A stretch of DNA of 64,000 nt from Gammaproteobacteria bacterium (GCA_947469285.1 CANIOW010000006.1:1-64000), one strand, 5' to 3'. Shown: positions 18,052 through 29,372, numbered from the stretch's first letter. Program-made: numbers and translations. Notes: generated from the sequence alone by a model not told the origin.

Positions 18052-18255
18052 TCAAGCGGTGAGCGTGTACTCTGCGCCGCAATACGGGCATTTCGCGAAG
18101 CCGGTCTTCTCCACCGGCAGATACACGCGCGGGTGAGAGTTCCACAGCGCCATCGCCGGCATCGGGCAAGCCAGCGGCAAATCCTGCCGCGTGATGGTGT
18201 ATTGGTGCTCGGCATTAGCCTGCAGAGCAGTCACGGGAGCACTGGACGTAGACAC
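18052..18255 (-). CDS. CHCC-type zinc-finger protein
   Basis: 67-aa protein with a Cys-His-Cys-Cys zinc site: CPMP, then SHPRVYLP, then CPYCGAEY near the C-terminus. It matches the zf-CHCC family (related to mitochondrial NDUFS6). Function in bacteria is unknown. It lies 75 bases downstream of glnE on the same strand and converges on the DUF6165 gene. The branched-chain aminotransferase gene often found in this neighbourhood in related bacteria is absent here. Confidence 0.85.
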   Translation of the reverse strand: MSTSSAPVTALQANAEHQYTITRQDLPLACPMPAMALWNSHPRVYLPVEKTGFAKCPYCGAEYTLTA

Positions 18256-18330
18256 AGAGCAATTACCCTTAAAGCCGAAGAAGAGGAAGCGGCCAGTAAA
18301 CTCGAACGGACTGGCCCTGCCGCCCGGTGA

Positions 18331-21057
18331 TTATAGCGTTGCCGGGAACGCCGCGTTCCAGATCTGCGTTACCGCTTCACGCTGACGGCTCCACGTAGCA
18401 GCATCGACTAGCGGTTTACCGCCCTCTAGCGCCCGATGATGGTTGGCGGCCCGGTATTCGCGGTAGCAATCCACGAGCACATCGATCGCTGCATGGTCGA
18501 CCAGCCCCGCCGACCCGACCGACTCCAGCTGCCGGATGGTATCGGCGAAAAGGATCAGTGGCGGATAGCGATCTGCCGAGCGCAGCACCCAGTATTGCGC
18601 CAGAAACTCGATATCCGCCACCCCTCCGGGATCTTGTTTGAGGTCAAACTGCCCCACTGCTGCTTTCGACAACTCGGCACGCATGCGTTCACGCATTCGA
18701 CGCACCTCCGCCTGGAGCTGGTCACGGCGCACAAAATGGCATAACACATCCTCACGCACCGCCCGGAAACGCTCCCGCAAATCGGGATGACCGGCAACGT
18801 CACGCGAATGCAGTAGTGCCTGATGCTCCCAGACCCAGGCATCATGCCGCTGGTAGTCGTGAAAAGCGGCGATGGGGGTGACGAGAAATCCACCCTTACC
18901 GCTCGGTCGCAGGCGCGTATCCACTTCATACAGACGCCCGGACGCGGTATGAACCGTCAGCAAGTGCACCATGCGCTGCCCGAGCCGCAAGAAAAACACT
19001 GCGTTATCGACCACCTTCGGACCCACTGTTTGCTGCAGCGACCCGCTGGAGTCGTGCAGGAACACCAGATCAAGATCCGACGAATAACCCAGTTCCTGTC
19101 CTCCCAGCTTGCCGTAACCGACCGCAGCCAGACGCACTTCTCGCGGCACACTCCCCGGCTCGTCCTCGGTGCACCAAGGCGCACCATAGAGCGCCGTCAT
19201 CTGTTCCCAGCCGAGCCGCATCGTCTCCTCAAGAATTAATTCGGCAATCTCCGTGAGCCGGTCGCTCACCTGCATCAAAGACAGCCGCCCAGTGAGATCC
19301 CACAGCGCCACACGGAATACCACCGCCCGCTGAAAGCGACGCAAGGCCTCTACCTGATGCTCCGGGTCTTCGTCCATCGAGCTACGGACCAGCAACAGCT
19401 CAGCGAAACACTGTTCGCGTGACGGCGGCTCAGCGAACAGCCGCTGGTCGACCAACTCATCCAGTAGCAACGGGAAGGCCGCCACTTGATCGACCAGGAA
19501 ATCGCCGAGTGCGGCAATCTCAGCCAGCCGCTCCAGCGCCAGCGAGCTCTCCAACAACAAGGCAAGATAAGTGCTGCGATTGCCCGTGGCCTGCACCACG
19601 CGCAGCATCCGCGCCAACGCCACAGCCGGCTCGCTCACTCCAGCAGCCGCCACTGCCAGCCGCGGCAAAAGCAGCTGCAGACGTCGCGCGCCCGTGGCAT
19701 CAAGACGCCGCGCGTAAGCCGTATCCAGCAGCTCCTGGAGGAGCGGTGACAGCAACGGGTCAGCGATTTCTGCAGCACTGCCAGCCGGCGATGTCACCAC
19801 TTCCTCACGCGACGGCGCCACCACGGCGGCGAAATGTTGCTGCACAGCGGCGCGATGCTGATTGAGCGCCGTCAGAAAAGCAGGCCAGTCGCGGTAACTC
19901 ATCGCACGCGCCAAACGCCACTGGCCATCGGCATCCCGCGGCAACTCGTGGACTTGGGCCTCGGCGACCATTTGCAGACGGTTCTCCACGCGGCGTAGAA
20001 AATGGTAAGCCGACTCCAGTTCGGCAACATCGGCGGCGATCAAACCTTTGCGATGCGTGAGCACCGGCAAAATATCCAGCAACGAGGCCGCCTGCAACGC
20101 CGGCTCCTGCCCGCCACGCAACAACTGGAATACCTGCACGATAAACTCGATTTCACGAATGCCGCCTGGCCCGAGTTTGACGTGGTCTTGCCGATCCTTG
20201 CGCTGCACTTCACGCGTGATCATCGCCTTCATCTCACGCAGCGACTCGATAACACCGAAATCCAGATAACGCCGAAACACGAACGGACGCACCGTTTCTT
20301 TGAATAAGCCCGCATAGCTGTCTATGCCAGTGATGGCACGCGCCTTGACCCAGGCATAGCGCTCCCAGTCACGTCCATGTTGCTGCAGGTAATCTTCCAG
20401 TGCCGCAAAGCTACTGACCAGCGGCCCGGAATCCCCAAAAGGGCGTAGCCGCATATCCACGCGGTAAACAAAGCCGTCGCCCGTGCGCACATCCAGCAAC
20501 CGGATAAGCTGCTGCCCCATCCGCGTGAAAAACTCCACGTTGTCTATATCCCGACGGTCGGTAGCCCCACCCTCGGGGTACAGAAACACCAGATCGACAT
20601 CCGAAGAGAAATTGAGCTCGCGCCCGCCCAGCTTCCCCATGCCGATAACCACCAGCTCCTGCTCTTCGCCGGTGGCGTTCCGTGGCACGCCATAACGCGC
20701 CACGGTCGCACGTCTGGCGAAAGCGTGCGCCGCGCGCAGCGCCGCATCCGCCACCGCGGAGATATCCCGCAGCACAGCGACTGGGCTCACCCGAGCGGTG
20801 AGATCCTGCCAGGCAATGCGGCAAGACTCGCGACACCGCAACTGGCGCAAGGCCGCCATAAACGCCGATTCATCGGTTATCGCCAGCAGTGCCGCAAAGG
20901 TGGCGTCCAGTTCGGCGGGTGCTGGCGTGCCTGAGAGGGCAACAGCGTCCAGCAACTGTGGATAGCGTGCGAGTGAGTCGCGGACATAGTCACTGCTGGC
21001 CAACACCAGCGCCATTTCTTCCGGCGGAAGGTCGGCGGCAACGGAAGTGGAGTTCAT
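18331..21057 (-). CDS. glnE: Glutamine synthetase adenylyltransferase / adenylyl-removing enzyme
   Basis: Bifunctional enzyme that adenylylates and deadenylylates GlnA under PII control, 908 aa. Two nucleotidyltransferase domains are visible: the N-terminal one with GKLGGRELNFSSDVDLVFLY at residues 141-160 (removing activity) and the C-terminal one with GKLGGQELGYSSDLDLVFLH (adenylylating activity). Both metal-binding DxD motifs are intact. It starts about 30 bases after the groEL terminator, so its promoter must be very close; TATAGT on the minus strand at 21066-21071 could be its -10. Length is slightly below E. coli GlnE. Confidence 0.96.
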   Translation of the reverse strand: MNSTSVAADLPPEEMALVLASSDYVRDSLARYPQLLDAVALSGTPAPAELDATFAALLAITDESAFMAALRQLRCRESCRIAWQDLTARVSPVAVLRDISAVADAALRAAHAFARRATVARYGVPRNATGEEQELVVIGMGKLGGRELNFSSDVDLVFLYPEGGATDRRDIDNVEFFTRMGQQLIRLLDVRTGDGFVYRVDMRLRPFGDSGPLVSSFAALEDYLQQHGRDWERYAWVKARAITGIDSYAGLFKETVRPFVFRRYLDFGVIESLREMKAMITREVQRKDRQDHVKLGPGGIREIEFIVQVFQLLRGGQEPALQAASLLDILPVLTHRKGLIAADVAELESAYHFLRRVENRLQMVAEAQVHELPRDADGQWRLARAMSYRDWPAFLTALNQHRAAVQQHFAAVVAPSREEVVTSPAGSAAEIADPLLSPLLQELLDTAYARRLDATGARRLQLLLPRLAVAAAGVSEPAVALARMLRVVQATGNRSTYLALLLESSLALERLAEIAALGDFLVDQVAAFPLLLDELVDQRLFAEPPSREQCFAELLLVRSSMDEDPEHQVEALRRFQRAVVFRVALWDLTGRLSLMQVSDRLTEIAELILEETMRLGWEQMTALYGAPWCTEDEPGSVPREVRLAAVGYGKLGGQELGYSSDLDLVFLHDSSGSLQQTVGPKVVDNAVFFLRLGQRMVHLLTVHTASGRLYEVDTRLRPSGKGGFLVTPIAAFHDYQRHDAWVWEHQALLHSRDVAGHPDLRERFRAVREDVLCHFVRRDQLQAEVRRMRERMRAELSKAAVGQFDLKQDPGGVADIEFLAQYWVLRSADRYPPLILFADTIRQLESVGSAGLVDHAAIDVLVDCYREYRAANHHRALEGGKPLVDAATWSRQREAVTQIWNAAFPATL

Positions 21058-21087
21058 ATCCCACCACTATACCGCCCGCAGGCGGGC

Positions 21088-21122
21088 AAAAAAAAACGAG
21101 GCCGGCGATAAAGCCGGCCCCG
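21088..21122 (-). terminator. Rho-independent terminator after groEL
   Basis: Read on the minus strand: a GC-rich stem CGGGGCCGGC / GCCGGCCTCG with loop TTTATC, followed by nine T. One pair in the lower stem is a mismatch. It separates groES-groEL from glnE. Confidence 0.9.
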
Positions 21123-21132
21123 TCTTAAGAGC

Positions 21133-21156
21133 ATCGCGAGCAAACTCGCTCCTACA
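21133..21156. repeat. REP-like palindromic element, copy 2
   Basis: Reverse complement of the element at 4331-4354 with one difference (a T in place of C in the loop-proximal arm). It lies between groEL and its terminator and would be transcribed with groEL as a small extra hairpin. Confidence 0.75.
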
Positions 21157-21194
21157 GGGCACCGACCAGAGGCCAGTGCCGCTGCAGGCAGGGC

Positions 21195-22862
<1,668 letters not shown>

Positions 22863-22900
22863 TTAACTGGTTTGATTGGGTGTCGGGTAAGCGGCGGGGC

Positions 22901-23194
22901 TTATTTGCCCTCAATGACCGCCATGACGTCTTCCTCGCGCATCACGAGCACGTCTTCACCATCGACCTTCACTTCGGTACCGCTGTACTTGCCGAAAAGC
23001 ACCTTGTCGCCGACCTTGAGGTCGAGCGCGCGAACGGTGCCGTTCTCAAGGATCTTGCCCTTGCCTACGGCTTTGACAATACCCTGAATGGGCTTCTCAG
23101 CAGCGCCGTCGGGGATAATGATCCCACCGGCGGATTTCTTCTCTTCTTCGACGCGTTTAACGATCACGCGATCATGAAGCGGACGGATCTTCAT
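22901..23194 (-). CDS. groES: Co-chaperonin GroES (Hsp10)
   Basis: 97-aa lid of the GroEL chamber. [16 protein letters not shown] at the start and the mobile-loop region [13 protein letters not shown] are canonical. The start at 23194 is preceded on the minus strand by a strong AAGGAAG ribosome site; a longer frame to 23227 is not needed. It is first in the groES-groEL operon with a predicted leader of about 140 nt. Confidence 0.98.
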   Translation of the reverse strand: MKIRPLHDRVIVKRVEEEKKSAGGIIIPDGAAEKPIQGIVKAVGKGKILENGTVRALDLKVGDKVLFGKYSGTEVKVDGEDVLVMREEDVMAVIEGK

Positions 23195-23318
23195 GGGTCT
23201 AACTTCCTTGCCTGTTGAATAAAACAAAAAGAATGTCCCGCCGGCCGAGGCCAGACGGGGGGGGGATCGACGAACAGTGTTTCGCGGACCTGTTCCTGAG
23301 AGGGAACCGAAGCCGCAG

Positions 23319-23345
23319 TTAGCACTCTAAGCCATTGGCTGCTAA
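23319..23345. promoter_or_regulatory. CIRCE operator (HrcA site) of groES-groEL
   Basis: TTAGCACTC, nine bases, GGCTGCTAA. The first arm is a perfect match to CIRCE and the second matches GAGTGCTAA at seven of nine positions. It sits directly downstream of the predicted -10, covering the transcription start, as expected for HrcA repression. The hrcA gene is not in the window. Confidence 0.82.
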
Positions 23346-23372
23346 TCATAGCGACGGAAGCTGGATTTTCAA
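23345..23372 (-). promoter_or_regulatory. Predicted groES promoter, sigma70-type with sigma32-like -35
   Basis: On the minus strand: TTGAAA (23372-23367), 16-base spacer, TATGAT (23350-23345). CCTTGAAA also fits the sigma32 -35 consensus, but no CCCCAT-type -10 is present. It abuts the CIRCE operator. Confidence 0.65.
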
Positions 23373-23482
23373 GGACTGGCCGCAGATAAAGATGACGAAA
23401 ACTTGTGGCGCAGCTCATGGCGTGTAGGCGGGCAGGGCGCGTATGCTTGCCACTTAATCGACGAAAGGCGTTTATTAAATTG

Positions 23483-25867
23483 ATGCAATTCATGGTGTTA
23501 CAGAACTCGTGCCGCATACTCAGCCGGCGGCTCCAGGCGGCCGGCGGTCGGTGCCTGCGGCCAGCCACGCGCTCGCTCACCCTGCTGACGCTGGCAGGCT
23601 TGATCCTGCTGCTGTCCCCTCTCAGTGGGCAAGCTGCGGACGACTTCATCCCGCCGGAGCAGGCCTTCAAGGCGCAGGTACTAGCCACCGGTGAGGCCCT
23701 CACCGTTGAATGGACCGTCGCGCCGGGGTACTACCTGTACCGTAAACGCATCGGTTTCAGTACCGCCACCGCGGGCGTCAAGCTAGGCACCGCGGTCTTC
23801 CCGGCGGGCCAACCCCATGAAGACGAATATTTCGGGCGTCAACAGGTGTACCGCGGTGCGGGCAATCGCTTCACGCTGCCCTACACCCGTGCGGCAGGCG
23901 CCGCGGACACCCTCACCCTGCAGCTGAAACTCCAGGGCTGCGCCGATGCCGGCCTGTGCTACCCGCCCCTCACCTGGACGCAGACCGTGACCTTGCCTGC
24001 GGCCACTTCGACTGCGCCAACCAGCCTCGCCGCGCTCAGCGCTTTGGCGCGGTCCGCCAAACGAGGCGACGATTTCCTGCCGCCGGAACAGGCATTTCAG
24101 GTCAGCGCGCAGGCCATCGCGGCCGATCGCATCCGACTGTCATTTGCCATCACCCCTGGCTACTACCTGTACCAGCACCGCCTGAAAGCCACGCTCAAGG
24201 GGCAAGGCGTCCACGCAGGTCCGGCAATCTGGCCTGCGGGCGAAGACCACAACGACGAATATTTCGGCCACCAGATCATTTACCGACAGGGGTTCAGTGC
24301 GGATCTGCCGGTGCAGCGTGACCCCACCGCCATGCAACACCGCCAACCGCTGCAGTTGCAGTTGCAGGTAGGCCTGCAGGGCTGCGCCGAGGCCGGCTTG
24401 TGCTATCCGCCACAAACCCGCGAACTCAGCGTGCTGTTACCCGCCTTGGGCGCCACCCCATCCGCCTATGCCGCTAGCGGCGCAGTCGCTGCCAACCAGC
24501 CTGACACCTCGCCCGGCGCGGGGCCCGTGTCTGTTGCCCGCGCCACGGCCCGTCCCGAGGGAATGGTCTCCGAACAGGATCGCCTCGCCCAACTGGTGGC
24601 GCATGGCTCGCTCGGGCTGGTGCTGGCGACGTTTTTCGGCCTGGGGCTATTGCTGGCGTTCACGCCCTGCGTCCTTCCAATGATCCCCATCCTCTCCGGC
24701 ATCATCGCCGGCCAGGGCGCTCGGGTCACCCCCTTGCGCGGCTTCCTGCTTTCCCTGTCGTACGTTCTGGGCATGGCTTTAACCTATACCATTGCCGGCG
24801 CGGTGTTCGCCGCCGCGGGCCAACAAGCGCAGGCCGTGTTCCAGCAGCCGTGGATCCTCGGCGTGTTTGCCCTGTTATTCGTAGCGCTAGCGCTGGCCAT
24901 GTTCGGGTTCTACGAACTGCAACTGCCGGCTGCCCTGCAAACCCGCCTCAGCTCTGTCAGCGGCAAACTGTCCGGGGGAACGTTTGTCTCCACAGCGATT
25001 ATGGGAGCCCTGTCCTCGCTCGTGGTCACCGCGTGCGTCGCACCGCCACTGGTCGCCGCCCTTGCCGTTATCAGCCAGACGGGCGACGTGGTGCGTGGTG
25101 GCCTGGCGTTGTTCTCGCTGGCCATAGGCATGGGTGCGCCGTTGCTGGTGGTCGGTGCGTCTGCAGGGCAGTTACTGCCGCGTGCTGGCGCCTGGATGGA
25201 GAGCGTCAAACAGGTGTTCGGCGTCATGTTCCTCGGCGTCGCCGTGTGGATGGCTGCGCGCATTCTGCCAGCGCCGGTGGTGATGCTGTTGTGGAGTGGC
25301 GTGGCCCTGTGCACTGTCTGGATTCTCTGGCCGCGTGGCGGATGGCGGCCGTTCGGTGTCGGGAAGTTCTGCCGGGGCGTGCTACTCGCCGTCAGCCTCG
25401 GCTGGGCGGGACTGCTGCTGCTCAGTGCCGGTCTCGGCGGCACCGACCCACTGCGACCCCTGGAAGGCACCCGCCTCGGCCAGCGTTCGCTGCCCGCCCT
25501 CACCTTCACCCGCATCCATTCGGTCGCTGAACTGGACCGCGAACTGACCACCGCCCGCCTCGCCGGCAAACGGGTCATGGTCGACTTCTCGGCAGACTGG
25601 TGTGTCTCCTGCAAGGAAATGGAGAAATACACTTTCCGTGACGCACAAGTACAGGCCGCACTGGCCGGTTACGTGCGTCTGCAGGCAGATGTCACCGCGA
25701 ACAGCACGAACGATCAGGCGCTACTCCAACGCTTCCAGTTGTTCGGCCCCCCAACGACCGCGTTTTTCGGCGCCAATGCGCAGGAGCACACCAACTTCCG
25801 TTTAGTTGGCTTTGTGGCGGCCGCTCCCTTCATCACCCACCTGCACCGCCTGGAAGCCGTTCCATGA
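23483..25867 (+). CDS. dsbD: Thiol:disulfide interchange protein DsbD with duplicated N-terminal domain
   Basis: Transfers electrons from cytosolic thioredoxin to periplasmic thiols. From this start it is 794 aa, far longer than E. coli DsbD (about 565). After a signal peptide there are two tandem periplasmic DsbD-alpha domains: about 53-173 with QGCADAGLCYPP (C153, C159) and about 196-318 with QGCAEAGLCYPP (C301, C307). The transmembrane domain has its cysteines in TPCVLPM and TACVAPP, and the C-terminal thioredoxin-like domain has WCVSC at 706-710. The start is uncertain; ATG 23492 and upstream codons are alternatives. It overlaps the TlpA-like gene by 4 bases. Confidence 0.93.
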   Translation: MQFMVLQNSCRILSRRLQAAGGRCLRPATRSLTLLTLAGLILLLSPLSGQAADDFIPPEQAFKAQVLATGEALTVEWTVAPGYYLYRKRIGFSTATAGVKLGTAVFPAGQPHEDEYFGRQQVYRGAGNRFTLPYTRAAGAADTLTLQLKLQGCADAGLCYPPLTWTQTVTLPAATSTAPTSLAALSALARSAKRGDDFLPPEQAFQVSAQAIAADRIRLSFAITPGYYLYQHRLKATLKGQGVHAGPAIWPAGEDHNDEYFGHQIIYRQGFSADLPVQRDPTAMQHRQPLQLQLQVGLQGCAEAGLCYPPQTRELSVLLPALGATPSAYAASGAVAANQPDTSPGAGPVSVARATARPEGMVSEQDRLAQLVAHGSLGLVLATFFGLGLLLAFTPCVLPMIPILSGIIAGQGARVTPLRGFLLSLSYVLGMALTYTIAGAVFAAAGQQAQAVFQQPWILGVFALLFVALALAMFGFYELQLPAALQTRLSSVSGKLSGGTFVSTAIMGALSSLVVTACVAPPLVAALAVISQTGDVVRGGLALFSLAIGMGAPLLVVGASAGQLLPRAGAWMESVKQVFGVMFLGVAVWMAARILPAPVVMLLWSGVALCTVWILWPRGGWRPFGVGKFCRGVLLAVSLGWAGLLLLSAGLGGTDPLRPLEGTRLGQRSLPALTFTRIHSVAELDRELTTARLAGKRVMVDFSADWCVSCKEMEKYTFRDAQVQAALAGYVRLQADVTANSTNDQALLQRFQLFGPPTTAFFGANAQEHTNFRLVGFVAAAPFITHLHRLEAVP

Positions 25868-26520
25868 ACCTGTCCCAAAACCTGCGTCTCATTGCGCTAG
25901 GGCTATCAGCAGCGGCGCTCGGCGCAGTCGGTTTTCTGGCTTACGAGCACTGGGGAGCCCCCGCGGCCCCGACGCTCGCCGTGTCGCCGTCCGGTAGCGA
26001 CGACGTCAACGCGCTAACCTCCAGCCCGCAGGTACCCGAGGTCCGACCCGACTTCACGCTCCACGACCTGACGGGCGCAAAAGTGGCGCTCAGCCAGTGG
26101 CAAGGCCAGGCACTGGTCATCAACTTCTGGGCCACCTGGTGCGGCCCCTGCCAACGCGAAATCCCCCTGCTCAACCGGATGCAGGCGGAATATGGGCCGC
26201 AGGGCGTGCAACTGCTCGGCATTGCGGTCGATTTTGCCGAAGATGTGCGGCAATTTGTGGCCAAAAAGCCGCTAAAATACCCGACTTGGGTGGGTGAAGA
26301 AGACGGCGCACAGGCCGCCCGCGCCTTCGGTATTGACTCTCTGGCCTTCCCTTTTACGGCCTTCACCGATCGGCGGGGACGGGTACTCACGGTCCACCTC
26401 GGCGAACTTCACGAACCGGAATTACGTGTCATTCTTGAGGCGATCGTCGCGGTGAATGCTGGGAACATGACGCTAGAAGCAGCCCGGGCGAAAATTGCCG
26501 CCGCGCAAAACCTGCCCTAA
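25864..26520 (+). CDS. TlpA/ResA-like periplasmic thioredoxin-fold protein
   Basis: 218 aa with one N-terminal hydrophobic helix (signal anchor, about 8-27) and a thioredoxin-like domain carrying the active site WCGPC (in WATWCGPCQREIPLL). The cis-Pro region LAFPFTAF is present. Members of this family reduce specific exported thiols, for example during cytochrome c maturation. ATGA overlap with dsbD makes it a likely dedicated electron acceptor of that reductase. The real target is not evident. Confidence 0.9.
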   Translation: MNLSQNLRLIALGLSAAALGAVGFLAYEHWGAPAAPTLAVSPSGSDDVNALTSSPQVPEVRPDFTLHDLTGAKVALSQWQGQALVINFWATWCGPCQREIPLLNRMQAEYGPQGVQLLGIAVDFAEDVRQFVAKKPLKYPTWVGEEDGAQAARAFGIDSLAFPFTAFTDRRGRVLTVHLGELHEPELRVILEAIVAVNAGNMTLEAARAKIAAAQNLP

Positions 26521-26618
26521 ACCCGACGGGTAGTCGAGCCTCCCTCAAACGGTTACACTTCGCCGCCGCTGGGTGTATGCCCGGCTGGTCCATGCTTACT
26601 GGAGGGGATGCAAGAACG

Positions 26619-27083
26619 ATGGATATCCGCAAGGTCAAAAAGCTCATCGAACTCCTCGAAGAATCGGGCATTGCCGAGATCGAGATCAAAGAAGGCGAAG
26701 AAAGCGTCCGCATTAGTCGCCTCCCCACCGGCGCTGGCGCCATGATGGCTCCGCTGCACTACGCCCTACCGCCGCAGGCAGCTCCCGCAGCCATTGCCGC
26801 ACCCGTAGCCCTGCCTACGGCTGCTCCGGCACCCGCCGCCTCGCGCAGTGAAAACGCGGTCACCGCCCCCATGGTCGGCACCTACTACGCCTCGCCCTCA
26901 CCCGGGTCCAGCTCGTTTGTGGAAATCGGCTCTGAAGTGAAAGCCGGCCAAACGCTGTGCATCATTGAAGCCATGAAAATGATGAACCAGATCGAATCTG
27001 ACCGTACCGGTCGGGTCACCTCCATTCTGGCCGCCAACGGCGAGCCAGTGGAATTCGGTCAGCCGCTGTTCATCATTGAATAA
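26619..27083 (+). CDS. accB: Biotin carboxyl carrier protein of acetyl-CoA carboxylase
   Basis: 154-aa BCCP. The N-terminal [17 protein letters not shown] helix, a Pro/Ala-rich linker (about 62-85) and the C-terminal biotinyl domain with EAMKMM (biotinylated Lys120) are all present. ATG 26619 is preceded by GGAGGGG. It is followed 10 bases later by accC in the conserved accBC operon for malonyl-CoA synthesis. The 98-base gap upstream probably contains the promoter. Confidence 0.98.
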   Translation: MDIRKVKKLIELLEESGIAEIEIKEGEESVRISRLPTGAGAMMAPLHYALPPQAAPAAIAAPVALPTAAPAPAASRSENAVTAPMVGTYYASPSPGSSSFVEIGSEVKAGQTLCIIEAMKMMNQIESDRTGRVTSILAANGEPVEFGQPLFIIE

Positions 27084-27093
27084 GGTGCCGGCG

Positions 27094-28437
27094 ATGCTCG
27101 ACAAGATCGTCATCGCCAACCGTGGCGAAATTGCGCTGCGGATCCTGCGCGCCTGCCGCGAGCTCGGCATCAAAACCGTGGCCGTGCATTCCACCGCCGA
27201 CAGGAACCTCAAGCATGTGCTGCTGGCGGACGAAACGGTCTGCATCGGCCCGCCACAGTCCAAAGATAGCTATCTCAACATGCCGGCGATTATCAGCGCC
27301 GCCGAAGTGACCGACGCGGTGGGCATCCACCCGGGTTACGGCTTCCTCTCGGAAAATGCCGACTTTGCCGAGCGGGTTGAAAAAAGCGGCTTTGTGTTCA
27401 TCGGCCCGAAGGCCGAGACCATCCGCCTGATGGGCGACAAAGTCTCCGCCATCCGCACCATGAAGTCCTATGGCGTTCCCTGCGTGCCCGGTTCAGACGG
27501 CCCGCTGGGAGAGGACGGCGATGAGAATATCCGCGTTGCCAACCGTATCGGCTACCCGATCATCATCAAAGCTTCCGGCGGCGGTGGCGGGCGTGGAATG
27601 CGGGTAGTGCATTCGGACGCCGCCCTGAATAGCTCCATCAATGTCACTCGCGCAGAAGCCCTGGCGGCTTTCGGCAATGGCGAGGTGTACATGGAGAAAT
27701 TCCTAGAAAAGCCGCGGCATATTGAATTCCAAGTGCTGTGCGATCATCACGACAACGTGCTGGTATTGGGTGAACGCGACTGCTCCATGCAGCGTCGCCA
27801 CCAAAAAATCATTGAAGAGGCGCCAGCACCCGGCATCACCCCGCAGCAACGCGCGGCGATGACTGCCAGCATCACGGCCGCCATGCGTGCCGTTGGCTAC
27901 CGTGGCGCCGGCACCCTCGAGTTCCTCTACGAAGACGGGCGCTTCTGTTTCATCGAAATGAACACCCGTATCCAGGTAGAGCATCCAGTCACCGAGATGG
28001 TGACCGGCATTGATCTGGTAAAGATGCAGTTGCGTATCGCTTCCGGTGAAGCGCTTACCCTGAAGCAGGAAGACATTGTCCTGCGAGGCCATGCCATCGA
28101 AGTCCGCATCAATGCGGAAGACCCAAAGACGTTCATGCCCTCCCCAGGGCCGGTACGCCTGTGGCACGCTCCCGGCGGCCCGGGTATCCGCGTCGACAGT
28201 CACGTCTACAGTGGCTACAACGTCCCGCCGTTCTACGATTCACTGATTGGCAAAGTCATTGCCCATGGCGAGAACCGCGACGAAGCGATAGGCAGGATGC
28301 GCAATGCTCTCTCCGAAATGGTGGTTGAAGGGATCAAGACCAACATCCCGCTCCACCAAGAAATCTTCGGGCATTCGGCCTTCCGTCAAGGCAGCCTGGA
28401 CATCCATTATCTCGAGCGCCGGCTCGGCTTGAAATAG
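27094..28437 (+). CDS. accC: Biotin carboxylase subunit of acetyl-CoA carboxylase
   Basis: ATP-grasp enzyme that carboxylates the biotin on AccB, 447 aa. [17 protein letters not shown] is the canonical start; the glycine-rich ATP lid [12 protein letters not shown] and catalytic [12 protein letters not shown] are intact. The carboxyltransferase subunits AccA/AccD are not in this window. Cotranscribed with accB and probably with prmA (34 bases downstream). Confidence 0.98.
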   Translation: MLDKIVIANRGEIALRILRACRELGIKTVAVHSTADRNLKHVLLADETVCIGPPQSKDSYLNMPAIISAAEVTDAVGIHPGYGFLSENADFAERVEKSGFVFIGPKAETIRLMGDKVSAIRTMKSYGVPCVPGSDGPLGEDGDENIRVANRIGYPIIIKASGGGGGRGMRVVHSDAALNSSINVTRAEALAAFGNGEVYMEKFLEKPRHIEFQVLCDHHDNVLVLGERDCSMQRRHQKIIEEAPAPGITPQQRAAMTASITAAMRAVGYRGAGTLEFLYEDGRFCFIEMNTRIQVEHPVTEMVTGIDLVKMQLRIASGEALTLKQEDIVLRGHAIEVRINAEDPKTFMPSPGPVRLWHAPGGPGIRVDSHVYSGYNVPPFYDSLIGKVIAHGENRDEAIGRMRNALSEMVVEGIKTNIPLHQEIFGHSAFRQGSLDIHYLERRLGLK

Positions 28438-28471
28438 CCCGCGACTGCAGGCTGCAGGGGCGCCCATCACG

Positions 28472-29368
28472 ATGCCGCACCTCGAAGTGGCCTTTCCTCT
28501 CGGCGACCGCGACGCGGAAGCAACTCAAGACCTACTGTTCGCCGTGGGCGCGCTAGCCGTCACCTTGTCGGATGCCGCAGACACGCCCATCCTCGAGCCA
28601 CGCCCCGGCGAAACACCGTTGTGGTCCAGCGTCCAGGTAGCCGCGTTATTCGCTATCGATCTGGACCGTCTAATGCTGGCGGCCGACCTTGGCGAACACT
28701 TTGGTGAAGCGACCGCCGGGTTCGCCTTTCGGGTGGTCGAAGACCGCGTTTGGGAACGCGAGTGGCTGAAGGATTTTCGCCCCATGCGGTTTGGCGACCG
28801 CCTGTGGGTAGTGCCAGGCGGCATGTCCTTGCCGGCGGAAGCCGGCCCGGACGCCATCACGCTGGCGCTGGATCCGGGGCTGGCGTTTGGCACCGGCACC
28901 CATCCCACCACGGCGCTGTGTCTGCGCTATTTGGACAGTCTTGGCGCCGAACTGCTCGCTGCGCGAGTGCTGGATGTCGGCTGCGGCTCCGGCATCCTGG
29001 CCGTGGCCGCGCTACGGCTGGGGGCCACCTCAGCCGTGGGCGTAGACATTGACCCACAGGCCGAGCTGGCCACACGCGAAAATGCCGAGCGTAATGGCGT
29101 AGCCGCTCAAATAGCCCTGCGCAGCGCACTCCCGCCTTGGGGTGGACCCTATGACTTCACCCTCGCCAACATCCTGGCGGCCCCCTTGGTCGAACTGGCC
29201 CCGGCCATCGCGACCGCCACCAGACCCGGTGGCGGTGTGGTCTTGGCCGGCTTGCTCGCGCCACAGGCGCCCACGGTCATGGCCGCCTACGCGCCCCATT
29301 TCGAGATGGTGGAGTTCGGTACAGTAGAAGGCTGGACTTGCCTCGCCGGCCGACGTCGCGGAATCTAG
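28472..29368 (+). CDS. prmA: Ribosomal protein L11 methyltransferase
   Basis: SAM-dependent trimethylation of ribosomal protein L11, 298 aa. WEREWLKDFRPMRFGDRLWV, the DPGLAFGTGTHPTT signature and SAM motif LDVGCGSGILAVAAL are visible, followed by FTLANILAAPL. It follows accC, the usual neighbour in Gammaproteobacteria. Confidence 0.97.
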   Translation: MPHLEVAFPLGDRDAEATQDLLFAVGALAVTLSDAADTPILEPRPGETPLWSSVQVAALFAIDLDRLMLAADLGEHFGEATAGFAFRVVEDRVWEREWLKDFRPMRFGDRLWVVPGGMSLPAEAGPDAITLALDPGLAFGTGTHPTTALCLRYLDSLGAELLAARVLDVGCGSGILAVAALRLGATSAVGVDIDPQAELATRENAERNGVAAQIALRSALPPWGGPYDFTLANILAAPLVELAPAIATATRPGGGVVLAGLLAPQAPTVMAAYAPHFEMVEFGTVEGWTCLAGRRRGI

Positions 29369-29372
29369 CGGT

